From contig JAJOZX010001000.1 of the NCBI GenBank assembly GCA_023014485.1, forward strand, positions 662,501 through 726,500: a stretch of 64,000 nt of DNA, read 5' to 3'. A model generated the notes under the pieces. The model was given only the letters and a program-made list of their open reading frames with translations, had not been told where the DNA came from and searched no databases. Source of the stretch: Bathynomus jamesi (Eukaryota > Arthropoda > Malacostraca > Isopoda > Cirolanidae). Shown in pieces: positions 54,901-64,000 of this stretch. The position numbers and the translations under genes are program-made. Numbering within the stretch: position 1 is the stretch's first letter; every line of letters begins with the position of its first letter.

Positions 54901-55018
54901 TTTTTAAATTAATTCAAGATTCGCATTCGCCTCTGCATTCGCGCGAATCTCAATTTTCAGATTCGCATTCGCAATCGCATTCGCAGATTCGCAAAATTTC
55001 AGCTTCGCTACATCACTA
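51964..55018 (+). mobile_element. hAT element, near full length (3,055 bp)
   Basis: Ends TAGTGATGTAGCGAAGCT and AGCTTCGCTACATCACTA, 8-bp duplication CATTATGA at 51,956-51,963 and 55,019-55,026. Subterminal GCGAATGCGAATCT-type repeats on both sides. Encodes a nearly complete transposase with few lesions. Confidence 0.96.
52845..54711 (+). pseudogene. hAT (ZBED-type) transposase, few frameshifts
   Basis: The ATG at 52,845 begins a BED zinc finger ('KCLLCQRNY' and 'MRNHLYSIHP', separated by a frameshift near 52,915). The body continues at 52,901-53,287, has an in-frame TAA at 53,285, then 53,321-54,295: 'VSFTTDTWSDTSAGVSFLSLT' (first Asp), 'DGAANMKKAM', 'CTAHKLQLIV', 'VATRWNSTLHMMERAV' (R-W). 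After a shift near 54,290 the end carries the dimerisation domain 'SSVPSEQLFSGAGLIYDEKR' (Glu) to a TAA at 54,709. About 610 residues. Lesions are few, so it may have been active until fairly recently. Confidence 0.9.
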
Positions 55019-55029
55019 CATTATGAGCG

Positions 55030-55575
55030 TCCAGGAGCCAAGCAGGTGTTATATAGAGGATCGTGAGTTGCCAGATATCACTTATTTATATATGGAGGGG
55101 GTTACCAGATACCAGCATTTATTTTAATTATGTTGAGATGTATCTTATTAGGTTGAGTTGGCAGATACCACCATTTATCTTAATTCACACGAGTTGCGAA
55201 ATAATGTTTTTGTTTATTAAAAGCAAGAGCGACTTTCTCCTTAAAGTTATTCAACAAGAGAGCTAATTATTAAAACGAAACCTAATAACAATAAAAGAAA
55301 TACATTTAAACCGAAATAAATAAAACACCATTACATCATTCTGTTTATTCAGACGATTTATTGGAAATATATAGAAGATAAATATACACTCCTGTACATA
55401 CGATGGAATGATCAAAAAATAAAATAAAAAATAATATAAGAAATACGAAACGTATAATCATCAAAATAATAGTTCAGGCGAAATATACACACACAATACA
55501 CACACAATTGTATTAAATAATGACCGACTTTCTCCTTAAAATTGTTCAGTAAAAGAAGTAATTTATTTAAACGTC
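55030..55575. repeat. Left terminal repeats of Polinton B
   Basis: 55,070-55,180 has two GTTGRCAGATAYCA units that are the inverse of the 24,125-24,610 repeats. 55,310-55,452 is the inverse of 23,940-24,090. GACTTTCTCCTTAAA recurs at 55,230 and 55,519, so a unit of about 290 bp is repeated in tandem. Interpreted as the terminal inverted repeat of copy B, directly abutting the hAT duplication at 55,026. Confidence 0.7.
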
Positions 55576-55655
55576 GTTCTGTCTATTTACTTTCCACAAT
55601 CCTTTCTATACATTATACGAAGTGAATGAAAAAACAAGTATCAGAAAAAATAACA

Positions 55656-55687
<32 letters not shown>

Positions 55688-56057
55688 TATATATATATAT
55701 ATATATATACTGTATATATATGAAAGAAAAAAATATTCATTTTAAATAACTTCACCTAAAATGTTTATTTACTTTCATTCCTTCTTTGAAAGCGTCTCTG
55801 GAAAAAAGTGTATAAATCCAGAGCAGGTGTGCCCTCGAGCTGACCGCAAAGGCCGACCGCTAAGGACCATTTGGCCTAAATTCAACCATACAGCTTTAGA
55901 AAACCTCTCTTCACTCGAAATATTGTTTGCGGCATTGTTATTATCATAATGAAGTTAAAACAACATAAATACGTTCATAAGCATCACGTGATTGTTTTCC
56001 AATAGACTAAATTCGCCTTTAAGTAATAAGTTTCCTTATCATATTCCCAATGCAACA

Positions 56058-56090
<33 letters not shown>

Positions 56091-56112
56091 GAGAATCGAA
56101 AAACTGAAGACG

Positions 56113-56153
<41 letters not shown>

Positions 56154-56340
56154 GTTTTGTTTATTCTATATGGATATAATATTCATAGCTTTAATTTCAG
56201 AAGTACATTGGATTTCATTTACCGTGTTTATGATGGTCGTAAGTAGTCAGCAAAATTTAGAAAAATATAAATAAAAGAATGAAAAAAACAAAAATATTAT
56301 TAATTTCTTTATTATAAAATCCTCTCGATAAGATAGTAAA
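55575..56340. repeat. Microsatellites in the Polinton B left arm
   Basis: (CA)n/(TA)n at 55,660-55,722, (TA)n/(CA)n at 56,057-56,090 and (CA)n at 56,114-56,145. A small open frame at 55,761-55,949 has no recognised homolog. Otherwise AT-rich. Confidence 0.7.
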
Positions 56341-56344
56341 GAGG

Positions 56345-56525
56345 AAAGTCCATTTTGACAAATATCAAGCTTTTAACTCCGTCTTAGACCTACAGTTTAA
56401 CGTTGAATCCGAACTAAGCCGCAGCACGAGCAGGCTGAAATTACAATGTCATCGCCCGGATTCGATTTCTCAACCAGCACCCCAGCGTCTTAACCACTAG
56501 GATACTTAGGGCGCCCATTTATCTA
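56345..56525 (-). mobile_element. tRNA-derived SINE (family 1), longer copy
   Basis: The minus strand reads AAGTATCCTAGTGGTTAAGACGC (A box) and AAATCGAATCCGGGCGATG (B box) at tRNA spacing, then the shared tail GTTAAACTGTAGGTCTAAG. Second copy of the family at 14,222-14,350. Confidence 0.8.
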
Positions 56526-56559
56526 CCAACCCAAGCAGACATTCATTTTCATAAGCTAA

Positions 56560-56707
56560 ACACAGTTTAATCACACTCCTACGCGAGAATTGGCAAGTAG
56601 AAAGTCAAAGTTGAGGATCGAATAGTATGACCGGAAACATATATTTTGCAAATATTTGAAACCATTGTGGTAGAGACTGTAAAAGGTAATTAACACCCAC
56701 CCACACC

Positions 56708-56762
<55 letters not shown>

Positions 56763-57250
56763 CCAAATCCACAAGTCAGGAATCTTGGGAAAGCTGAGAA
56801 TAGTATACCGCAAAAAAAAATAATGCACAAAAACAATCTAGATTTCTTATTTTCTAATGATATTTGTGTCATCAGAAGTTACTGTGCGGTCTCTGGTAAT
56901 GTCAGGATTATGAAGAGTAGCAGGGCTAATTCTGTTTCCTGTGGTACTGAGCTGAGCGGCTCTGATGAAGATATTCCTATAACAACATGCATCCTCTCAA
57001 GTTGTCCAGCTCTCTATCCGAACTGGGAAAAATTCAGGATCAAATAGTATGACCGCAAATAATAATAATATAAAATATTGTTGTGATAGAGATGGTCGAT
57101 CAATGTTGCGGGGGATATTGCATACAGGGGTAGGTTCTAAAATGGGAAAACCGAGAAAAGTATGGGCGCAAATGCAAATATTGTCGTGGTAGAGACTGCA
57201 AGTCGTAATACACGATGTGAGCATTAAATCTACAGAGAGAATATAAAGAT
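56560..57250. repeat. Diverged repeat units upstream of the Polinton B promoter
   Basis: The pattern ATAGTATGACCGCAAAT...ATTGTNGTGGTAGAGACTG recurs at about 56,620, 57,045 and 57,155, with a partial unit near 56,795. A CA/TA microsatellite lies at 56,699-56,762. Function unknown; adjacent to the element's promoter. Confidence 0.55.
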
Positions 57251-57329
57251 ACCATTAGTCGACAAATCAGGACGTCCAAAGCACGGACCCATAATATAAG
57301 TGTTACGAATGGTACGCAATTTTATCATA

Positions 57330-57440
57330 GCCCCGCCCAGTTACATTGACAACCAATCATTAAACTTACGAACCGCTTCTTAGTCTTTTGGGGCGGTGAT
57401 TGGGATCATGCAAATAAAAGGAATTTTCAGCTGTGAGTCA
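57330..57440 (+). promoter_or_regulatory. Promoter of the Polinton B polymerase 5' exon
   Basis: GC box GCCCCGCCC at 57,330-57,338, CCAAT at 57,353-57,357, inverted CCAAT (ATTGG) near 57,399 and TATA-like AATAAAAGG at 57,413-57,421. The ATG is at 57,481. Motif order matches copy A (69-245). Confidence 0.6.
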
Positions 57441-57480
57441 CAGTAGTTATTTTCACCAGTGAATAAACATTCCCTCCGCC

Positions 57481-57656
57481 ATGAATCAAGAACTTTACAG
57501 TTTACCGGATTTATATCAAGATGGTGACATTGTAGCGTTGTCCACAATTAATCTTTTTAACGCGGCTGACCGGGATGGATTATTTCCAACGCAAACCGTT
57601 GATGATATTTGCAATGACGCTCCTTACGATCCGACGCAGGGGACTGCCGTAGAAAT
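57481..57656 (+). CDS. Polinton B 5' exon 1 (probable polymerase leader exon)
   Basis: An intact 58-codon exon plus two bases, ATG at 57,481 ('MNQELYSLPDLYQDGD'), ending GAAAT|GTAAGT, a consensus donor in phase 2. A proline-, aspartate-rich acidic peptide with no recognised domain. Conservation with copy A is at the amino-acid level ('LSTI.LFNAxD', 'TQTV'), while the intron sequence diverges, which argues for coding. A reading that ignores splicing would stop at the TAA inside the donor, giving a 59-residue peptide; that alternative cannot be excluded. Confidence 0.65.
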
Positions 57657-58060
57657 GTAAGTACATGTAATTTTTTTTTGTAGTCAATTATTCGCAAACT
57701 TATTTAATGTGCATGTCAGAAAGAGGACTGTTCTGGATTATTTCATCATATATATGGAGGGTTGTAGTAATTCACCTCATCACATTAAAAATACTTCATT
57801 TAGGTAACCGCAATTATAGATTAGTTTGCAATTATGCTAAAATCCTGTTTTGATTCATTGAATTTTTTTTATAGCAATCTTTTCATGTTTTCATAAATTC
57901 AAATGTTATTCGGAATTATCTATTAAAGGAACTTCTCTGAGCGGTTCAAAGATATCTTCACATTGTAATACTCTTACTATATGTATACTCTGTATATGTT
58001 TTGGGCTTTTATTAGAAAAGATTCAGTATGAACTAATGAATTATTCTTTCTCCTTTAAAG

Positions 58061-58191
58061 TTCGATGACGATTTGACACGTGTTATACAATCTTTTCGTT
58101 ATGAAGAAACACATGTCATGGACCTGAATACGGAGGTAGAAGATTTACAGAGCAATCAGCCCAACGAATGTCCCATCATTAACGAAATAAT
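58061..58191 (+). pseudogene. Polinton B 5' exon 2, one base short and weak donor
   Basis: The acceptor TTCTCCTTTAAAG| follows the conserved branch-point stretch ATTCAGTATGAACTAATG. 131 nt where a multiple of three is expected; one base is missing near the 5' side compared with copy A, so phase-2 splicing from exon 1 runs into a stop. The donor AT|GTGTTT is weakened from GTAAGT. The peptide frame matches copy A ('RVIQSF', 'NECPIINEI'). Confidence 0.6.
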
Positions 58192-58395
58192 GTGTTTTTT
58201 TTGTTTCGATCTTTTTTTGGGGGAAGAAAACAATGTATTTTCATCAATTTATTAAATGAAAGAAATCATGTTTTTAGTATAATAACCATCTTAAACTACA
58301 GAATATACAAACTAACATTATTGGTTACAAATATACATATATATATATATATATATATACGAACAAAACAACATACTATACAACGAGTACGCACA

Positions 58396-58513
58396 ATCGG
58401 TGATCTTTATTTTCATATCCACCCCATTCACAAGCATCTTCTCCTGGAATGTGAAATCTGTATGCAGGCGTCCAAAACAGTCGTACACCTATTTTTAGAA
58501 TTTTAAAATTGTT
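58396..58513. repeat. Displaced duplicate of a major-capsid segment
   Basis: 118 bp nearly identical to 59,628-59,745 (shared CATATCCACCCCATTCACAAG), placed beyond the 3' end of the protease gene. It contains part of the capsid gene in the same orientation and cannot be expressed as capsid. Confidence 0.92.
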
Positions 58514-58537
58514 GAATGTGACTCGGGTCAAATAATT

Positions 58538-58908
58538 TTAAAAAATTATAAATTCTTTACCACGTGACATATGCATGAGAAATGAAAGGCAGTACATTCC
58601 ACACGTATTACTAAAATATCCTTGTAGCTGGAATGGGTTCCATACAACTTCGGGGATATGCAACTGATCGAGAAATTTTACAATAACAGGGTCACTCCAG
58701 GGTTGAGCGCCGAGTGAATCAAAATAGTACAGGCGGTCCATATTTTTAAAATAGATTGCAAACCAATGACATCTGTGTTCACAATAAGACTACAGCAAGC
58801 TCGCGTAGTTGGCAAATTCAATGTTTCATTCTTCGCAAACACACCGATAAATTTGGAACATGTGATTCGTTCACTATTCATTACTCTCTGAAGTGTATTC
58901 GCATCCAT
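58538..58908 (-). pseudogene. Polinton B adenain-like cysteine protease, one frameshift
   Basis: ATG at 58,908 ('MDANTLQRVMNSERIT', 'FIGVFAKNE', 'LIVNTD'). A frameshift near 58,770 separates this from the frame with 'HWFAIYF' (catalytic His), 'RLYYFDSLGAQPW' (acidic residue) and 'NTCGMYCLSFLMHMSRG' (Cys). About 125 residues in total, short for adenain-type proteases but complete in motif order. Virion maturation role by family. Confidence 0.88.
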
Positions 58909-58909
58909 T

Positions 58910-60196
58910 TTAAAGGTCAGTGATAACGCCCCTAAACCTGTCTCCTTCTATTAGGGCTTGTGACTCGAGGTATACTAGTACACTAATAGGCGCGTCTATA
59001 GGCTTGGTGAATTCCAACCTGACTGAGGTGTTTCCACTCTGTTGTGGATTTAAATGTGTATTTACGCAAGCAGCTAAGTCAGGTGTGATGTCAAACGGAT
59101 AAAGGTTAAATTAATCAATGAATTCTTTCTGCGTTACCCGATTCCCGAACTCATCACAATCACCTGCAATATGGGCCACATTACTATATGCTCTCGCGCA
59201 AAGAGGTAACACAGTATCTGATGAATAGTCCGTATCTAATGTTCCTTCCAACGCAATGCTATTAACGTACAGTTATATTTGTAAGTCCGAAATTCTCGAA
59301 TCTAAAGGCACTCTTTTTATGTTTTACATTCACCGAAGCATGGTTCTGCATTCCAATTAATATCCACTTAGGAAGATTTCCCAGGGCGAAGTTTCTATCT
59401 GTTTCGATGCCAACCCTGCTGGCACCGTGTATAGTTTGATTTGTACTCTGTTAATAGGGTATTTTACTGTGGCGTTTAGTAAATTTTTCTGAATTTCTAT
59501 TTGTTTTGGTGAACTTAATTTCACTCGCCGTACGCGGAGGTATGTCTCCATACTGTGAACCACAACGGGTTTTGCTCCCTCTTCTTGATCAGCATCCAGA
59601 TTTAAGCAGATCTCACGATTCGTGCCGGTGATCTTTATTTTCATATCCACCCCATTCACAAGCATCTTCTCCTGGAATGTGAAATCTGTATGCAAGCGTC
59701 CAAGACAGTCGTACATCTATTTTTAGAATTTTAAAATTGCCCTTTCGTCTTTAGCTTGATAATATCCCTCGGCACTTAAAAAGTTATCCTTCGCTTCTTT
59801 GGAAAAGTTGAGGACATTTTCCAGATAGACTCGTAGGTGATAGTACCCCGTGCCTGCCGATATGTTGACCTGATTTAAATATACGTCACACTGGTTGAAT
59901 ATGGAGTGCAGAAAGTTTGTTTCAGGGTATACAGCATATTTGTCATCACAGTCCGTTCCATCAGAATGGGCTATTCGTAGTTTAGCGTACATGTGCACAC
60001 AGCTTGGATCAAAAAAGTAAGGGCCTGAACTGGGTATCACGAATTCTATAAGGGCACTCGGGGAACTAATTGTGTTTAAAGGGTTAATTGTAATAAAGTC
60101 ACTGTGTTCAATAGAAACTTAAGTTGGGGGCATGTCAAAGAGGGACAGCTCCGATTTACAGCATTGTGAACTACACGGATGGATGAAGCGTGCCAT
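58910..60196 (-). pseudogene. Polinton B major capsid protein (F54H12.2-like), broken
   Basis: ATG at 60,196 ('MARFIHPCSSQCCKSEL'), an in-frame stop at about 60,120, then open 59,723-60,040 ('YFDPSCVHMYAKLRIAHSDGTDCDD' in pieces), a frameshift, 59,357-59,716, and a C-terminal piece to the TAA at 58,910 with 'VLVYLESQALIEGDRFRGV'. Same family and layout as copy A, with different lesions, showing independent decay. Confidence 0.88.
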
Positions 60197-60327
60197 GACG
60201 AGTTCGAAATAGTGCCTCCTCTCTCGGCAAGTAGTAAACAAACTATGATTCATGAGATCAATGTCCTTAGCTTATATCAGTCAAAAAAATGGTCAACCAT
60301 AGGTTTCATTCGCTTAAAACTTCTTTT

Positions 60328-60651
60328 TTATATCCTTTTACAATTAATGCCACGTAGTGGTAATCCCTTCTTCCGGCCAGTCCTCTTCTTCCCACCACCA
60401 AGCATTTGTCTCTTTGCATCTTTGACGATTTCGTCCCGTGTACGAAGAATCGTAAAAACGGTATCTTTAAAATCAATATTTAAAAAGAGGGTGTCCAGCT
60501 GAATTTCACATATCCCCACCTCATACGAATCACAACCCAATTCAATGGGTCCATGGAGATCTGTTACAAAGTTGGCTAGTGTGTTGTTAGGGTGTACAGA
60601 CAGGGACGAGGACGACGGCGGGAGTGTGACGTAGAAATGGTTAGGAGTCAT
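60328..60651 (-). pseudogene. Polinton B penton/core chimera created by deletion
   Basis: 107 open codons. The first 60 are the N-terminus of the penton-like protein ('NHFYVTLPPSSSSLSVHPNN', 'SYEVGICEIQ'). From 'RTRDEIVKDAKRQM' onward it is the basic tail of the core-like protein. Copy A has about 900 bp between these two points (6750-5850), so an in-frame deletion removed most of penton and the start of core. The product would lack the jelly-roll. Confidence 0.85.
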
Positions 60652-60659
60652 GTTCCATA

Positions 60660-62088
60660 CTATTTAAGCTTCATTATTGCATCAGCTTTTATATAGGTGT
60701 TGAAGCTTTCTGGGTACCCTAGCCATTTCACTAGGTACATTTTTCTCTTTCCTGAACCTTTGCTTCCTATAATTTTCTCAATTTTAAACAAATTTTTCCC
60801 TAAATTAAATGCCACTTTCTGCAACCCCTCGCGGTAAAAGCTCCTGCAATTTCTTCCCCATTCAAATCTTCAACGTAATACATCATTATCTCACCTTTAG
60901 GACTCATAGCCCTAACTTTAAAAATCTCACGTGTCCATCCTTGCTCAAATCCTTTCGCGAATTTATTTCCCGAACGCGACAGCCTTACATAATCACTGAT
61001 TTTGAAACGCGCAGAGTGTGGTGGTGTTCCATCTCTTCTAACCTCTGGGCGCGTACCTCTTCCTAAAACCTCGTTAGGTGTTGTCCCAATCGTGCGATGG
61101 TGTGAGCGGTTGTAGGATGAGGCCAATGATTCCAGATTGTCTAGAAATCTGTATGTGTTTTTATGTGTAAAATAGCGGTGCATGCGTTCCTTTATGGTAC
61201 GTTGAACTCTTTCAGATAAAGAAGCCTTATGTATAGAAGTGGTAGTGTAATAGCTGATATTAAACTCTGTCAACATGTTCTGAAAAGCACGGCCTATAAA
61301 TTTCTTCTCCATATCCGTACAAAAATAGCCAGGAACCCTGTTTTCTTTTAGCATCAGCGTTTTGGTGGCTTTAGCAACTGTTTCAGGTGATTTATTTTTC
61401 AGAGGAATTAGCCACAGATATTTAGAGAATACATCTGTTATGAATAGAATGTAGCGGTAACCATCGTTATACACAGAATATCTTTGCATGTCTGTTAAAT
61501 CTGCTTGCCAAATAGAGTCAATCGAAGCAGCTGTTGTCTTGGCTGTTTTAAACCTTTTTCTCACAGGCTTATGAAGTGTATAAGCGTCCTGCTCCCGCAA
61601 AAATCTCTCAACATCTTTTTTTCCTACTCATTAAACACTTCTGTACAGTCTATCTACGCCTCCGTAGGAGGCTGGGTTAGAAATGTCATAATAACGTCTT
61701 CTTAATATGTTAGCCATTTACGTATTTTAGAGGCACGTGGATAGGTTTGACCGTTGTTTATAATCTTCTTTCTTCTCTTCAGAGGTGTTACCGCCGGGGG
61801 TGATGGCGTCTTCAATTGTGTCACGTGCGACGCATGTTCCAAGTCTTTTAACCTGTTCAGATTTCCTATCATTGTTTTGGGGACATTTATTTGTTGCAGT
61901 CTTGCTTTAATATGCTTCCATCCTGATGGTGAGGGCCTATCCCACTTTCTCACCAGATCATGGACAATGTCTACGATATTCGATCCCTGTACCTTTGCAC
62001 CTTCCACAATGATCTCACCTGTATCGGTCCACTCTATGGCGGGGTCCTCTTTCAATAGATTATACAGACTTAAACCTTTATTCCTCAA
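60660..62088 (-). pseudogene. Polinton B integrase with chromodomain
   Basis: The catalytic frame 60,800-61,600 (266 codons) is intact: 'WQADLTDM', 'GYFCTDMEKKFIG', 'ERVQRTIKERMH', giving D, D and E. The upstream part (61,702-62,088, 'GSNIVDIVHDLVRKW') is in another frame with a break near 61,630-61,700. The chromodomain ('YLVKWLGYPESFNTYI') lies at 60,680-60,790 in a shifted frame and ends at a TAG at 60,660. Less decayed than copy A. Confidence 0.9.
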
Positions 62089-62459
62089 TGTATGTGGGAG
62101 GTGATTTTTAATACATGCTCGATATGTTGGGTGGCTGACCCATTAATCTTTAGTTGGTTAGCTCTATCGTCGGACACAGGTCCTATGTCACCATGTCCAT
62201 CGTTCCCTGTGCTGTTCCTAATAACCACGGGAATCTCTGTCGGGTTCATATAATTTTCGTACTCGTGAAGAAATTTCTGCAGAGCTTCTTGGTATAAGAT
62301 TCTTTTCTAATCAGGTGTTTTTTCACTGATTAATAGGGCTAGCAATTCACTTTCCATTCTTTTAAACCTGCTTTTACGGGGATCTAAATCCGTGTCTGGA
62401 TTCTTTGAACTTTGCAGTGAAGCATACACCTCGTGTGGAATCACTACCACTTTCTTCAT
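62089..62459 (-). pseudogene. Polinton B conserved protein of unknown function, broken
   Basis: ATG at 62,459 ('MKKVVVIPHEVYASLQSS'), with a stop near 62,308 and further shifts. Equivalent to 8341-8709 of copy A. The ATG overlaps the preceding stop as TAATG, as in copy A. Confidence 0.75.
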
Positions 62460-62782
62460 TATATTAATCTAATCAGTAAAGGACCCAGAACTGAAAATAA
62501 GATGGGGAGGAATGGCCCTCCTCTTTGTACAATAATTCGTTTTTTCTTCCCTACAGTTTGACTTTTACGAGCGAGTGCACGTATTATGTTCTTGTAACGG
62601 CGTAGGCGAGCCTTCTGAGGATGTTTCATTGATATATTGCAATTTATAACGTTAAGACAGATTTCACAGATGCATTTTAAAAAGTCAGAGTCGATATTTT
62701 TAGGAAACATCTGCTGCTTTGCCCGGGGGAGTCGATGATAGATTTTTATTAATTTATGGTATTTCTTTAGCCTCTTTGTCAT
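62459..62782 (-). CDS. Polinton B small late protein, intact
   Basis: 107 residues from the ATG at 62,782, which overlaps the ATPase stop (ATGA). The N-terminus is basic ('MTKRLKKYHKLIKIYHRLP'), then a CxxC-like 'CICEICLNVI', an Arg/Lys-rich middle ('RLRRYKNIIRALARK'), 'KKRIIVQRGGPFLP' and a hydrophobic C-terminus of about 15 residues. This architecture is common to Polintons of invertebrates. The hydrophobic end may act on membranes or sit in the virion; the role is not known. Its stop overlaps the next ATG (TAATG). Confidence 0.8.
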   Translation of the reverse strand: MTKRLKKYHKLIKIYHRLPRAKQQMFPKNIDSDFLKCICEICLNVINCNISMKHPQKARLRRYKNIIRALARKSQTVGKKKRIIVQRGGPFLPILFSVLGPLLIRLI

Positions 62783-63388
62783 TCTGGAATATACATCGTT
62801 TCAGGCTCGTTTCGAAAGATATTCGTTCTTAGGAGCACCCTAAACGTGTTTCGCGGATGAAGGTCGCAAAGCAAATATCCGTAACGCGGGTTTGTAGCTT
62901 CTTTATAAACTTCCAAAAAACCCTTACGCTGATTCGGGAACATTTGATTGGCTAATACCCCAATTTGTGATACATCTCTACGTTGCGCGAATAAGACTAG
63001 ATATTGTGTATTTAACGACATACCGCGCATGTATCAAATTTTTAAAAATAGATTCTGATTGATTAAGAACACGCCTATGTTAAGATGGTGGGAGAATACT
63101 GTAAATGTCTCGGCAAACGTTTTATCCATCTCCAACATGAGATCGTCAATTACATTCACTGTATGTTCATTTCCCTTTAACGAATTAACATCATATACAC
63201 CTTTGTGGAACAAAATATCATCTTGGTACTCGTTGAACACTGATTGATACTTTATGCACAAATTTTGAGAACATCTCTCCCTTTTCTTTAATGATTTTAA
63301 GCATAAACACAGTTTTACCACATCCTGTAGGACCAGATATAATACATGTGGATGGGCTCGTGAACCTGAATTTTTCTACAGAATCCAT
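62779..63388 (-). pseudogene. Polinton B genome-packaging ATPase, few frameshifts
   Basis: ATG at 63,388. Walker A 'SGPTGCGKT' near 63,320-63,345, then 'VNVIDDLMLEMDKTFAETF' (Walker B, 63,034-63,321 frame) and 'LNTQYLVLFAQRRDVSQIG' to 'LLRTNIF' (62,779-63,030 frame). Frameshifts near 63,300 and 63,035. FtsK/HerA-type motor for packaging. Confidence 0.88.
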
Positions 63389-63490
63389 TTCTAACACGTC
63401 ACACTCCTAAGTGGGTCATTTACAAAATATAATAAATATTTAAGTGATGACCCTTATATTCTACAGTCTTGCTGTTCGCTTTTCCCACAG
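63389..63490. promoter_or_regulatory. Divergent junction of Polinton B: late start region and splice acceptor
   Basis: Same layout as 9653-9741: ACGTCAC next to the ATPase ATG, TAAGTGGGTCATTTACAAAATAT, then a pyrimidine-rich acceptor CTTTTCCCACAG| at 63,490. Confidence 0.5.
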
Positions 63491-64000
63491 AACCGTGAAT
63501 GACGATGAGGTACAACAACCCATCATCGATATTACAGATGACCCCGACGACAGTGTAGTTGTGATCACAGAATCCTTCCCCGCCGACGATTCCTCACCAG
63601 CGATACCTGTAGCACGCGCCAGTTCAAAGCGGAGGCACGATGAAGAGCCCACCACATCAGGTATAAAGCGCGCTAGGATTGCGCCGGTTGTTAGACCACC
63701 AGTAATAGAGCCCCAACCTTCTACGTCTTACAACACAAACCGCACAATGGTTTCTTCCGTAAATATACCCCCTTATTCAATTCCGGGTATATCCTCCACA
63801 GCAGCTTCTCGTTCTGTTGAGAATGGCATAACATTCGAGTTGGTGCGCACCGCTACCCCCACCTTGGCCTTGACTAGAAATCGGTATATATTCAGGGTTG
63901 ATCCTAGATCCATGTATAGCAATGGTGTTGAACACGGACTACGGCGCATAGTTGAACGTATTGTAGAGTATGCCCTTCAGAACCGCGACGAACGTGAAGT
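63491..64000 (+). CDS. Polinton B DNA polymerase B, large exon (N-terminal part, runs off the window)
   Basis: Open without a stop for 169 codons from the acceptor at 63,490 to the window end. No in-frame ATG lies near the start, so an upstream exon must provide it; the first base completes a phase-2 codon, as exon 2 donors require. Residues 1-40 are acidic ('DITDDPDDSVVVI'), followed by a basic, NLS-like region ('SKRRHDEE', 'GIKRARIAPVVRPP') and then 'LTRNRYIFRVDP' and 'RIVERIVEYALQNRDERE', equal to the polymerase N-terminus of copy A. This copy lacks the deletion and frameshifts seen in A at the same place. Confidence 0.75.

Overview
The window looks like repeat-rich, gene-poor nuclear DNA of an arthropod, possibly a crustacean. 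Short imperfect arrays of AACCT (TTAGG on the other strand, the arthropod telomere unit) occur in several places. There are long (TA)n tracts, spliced genes, SINEs with tRNA-like heads, and a mix of Polinton, hAT, Tc1/mariner, BEL/Pao, Gypsy and CR1 elements. I found no host housekeeping gene; almost everything is mobile DNA. The species assignment is inference.

Two copies of one Polinton/Maverick (adintovirus-like) lineage lie in the same orientation. Copy A occupies about 29-24,610. Copy B starts at about 55,030 and runs off the right edge. In both, a minus-strand block encodes, in order of transcription: packaging ATPase, a small late protein, a conserved protein of unknown role, an integrase with a chromodomain, a penton-like minor capsid protein, a basic core-like protein, an F54H12.2-type major capsid protein and an adenain-like protease. 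The plus strand carries a protein-primed family B DNA polymerase. Small plus-strand exons far to the left carry splice sites that match the polymerase exon in phase, so the polymerase gene probably spans the whole late block. Copy A also has four plus-strand genes of unknown function to the right of the polymerase. Copy A is full of frameshifts and is split by insertions at 1-3.0 kb and 11.2-18.3 kb. Copy B keeps some genes intact (small late protein, first part of the large polymerase exon) but has a deletion that fuses penton and core genes.

Between the two copies (about 24.6-55.0 kb) lies a nest of transposons. It contains a truncated BEL/Pao element on the minus strand, a truncated Gypsy element on the plus strand, and a second Gypsy element with two LTRs (33,829-50,696). 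This second Gypsy element has been invaded by hAT-type elements, by a 4.5-kb DNA transposon that itself holds three hAT elements, and by a CR1-type LINE with both ORFs intact. A 3-kb hAT element follows. Matching 8-bp target duplications date many of these insertions relative to one another.

The points of most interest are the long-range spliced polymerase gene wrapped around the late genes, the unassigned right-arm Polinton genes, the intact CR1 with an ORF2 lacking an AUG, and the 4.5-kb transposon of uncertain superfamily.
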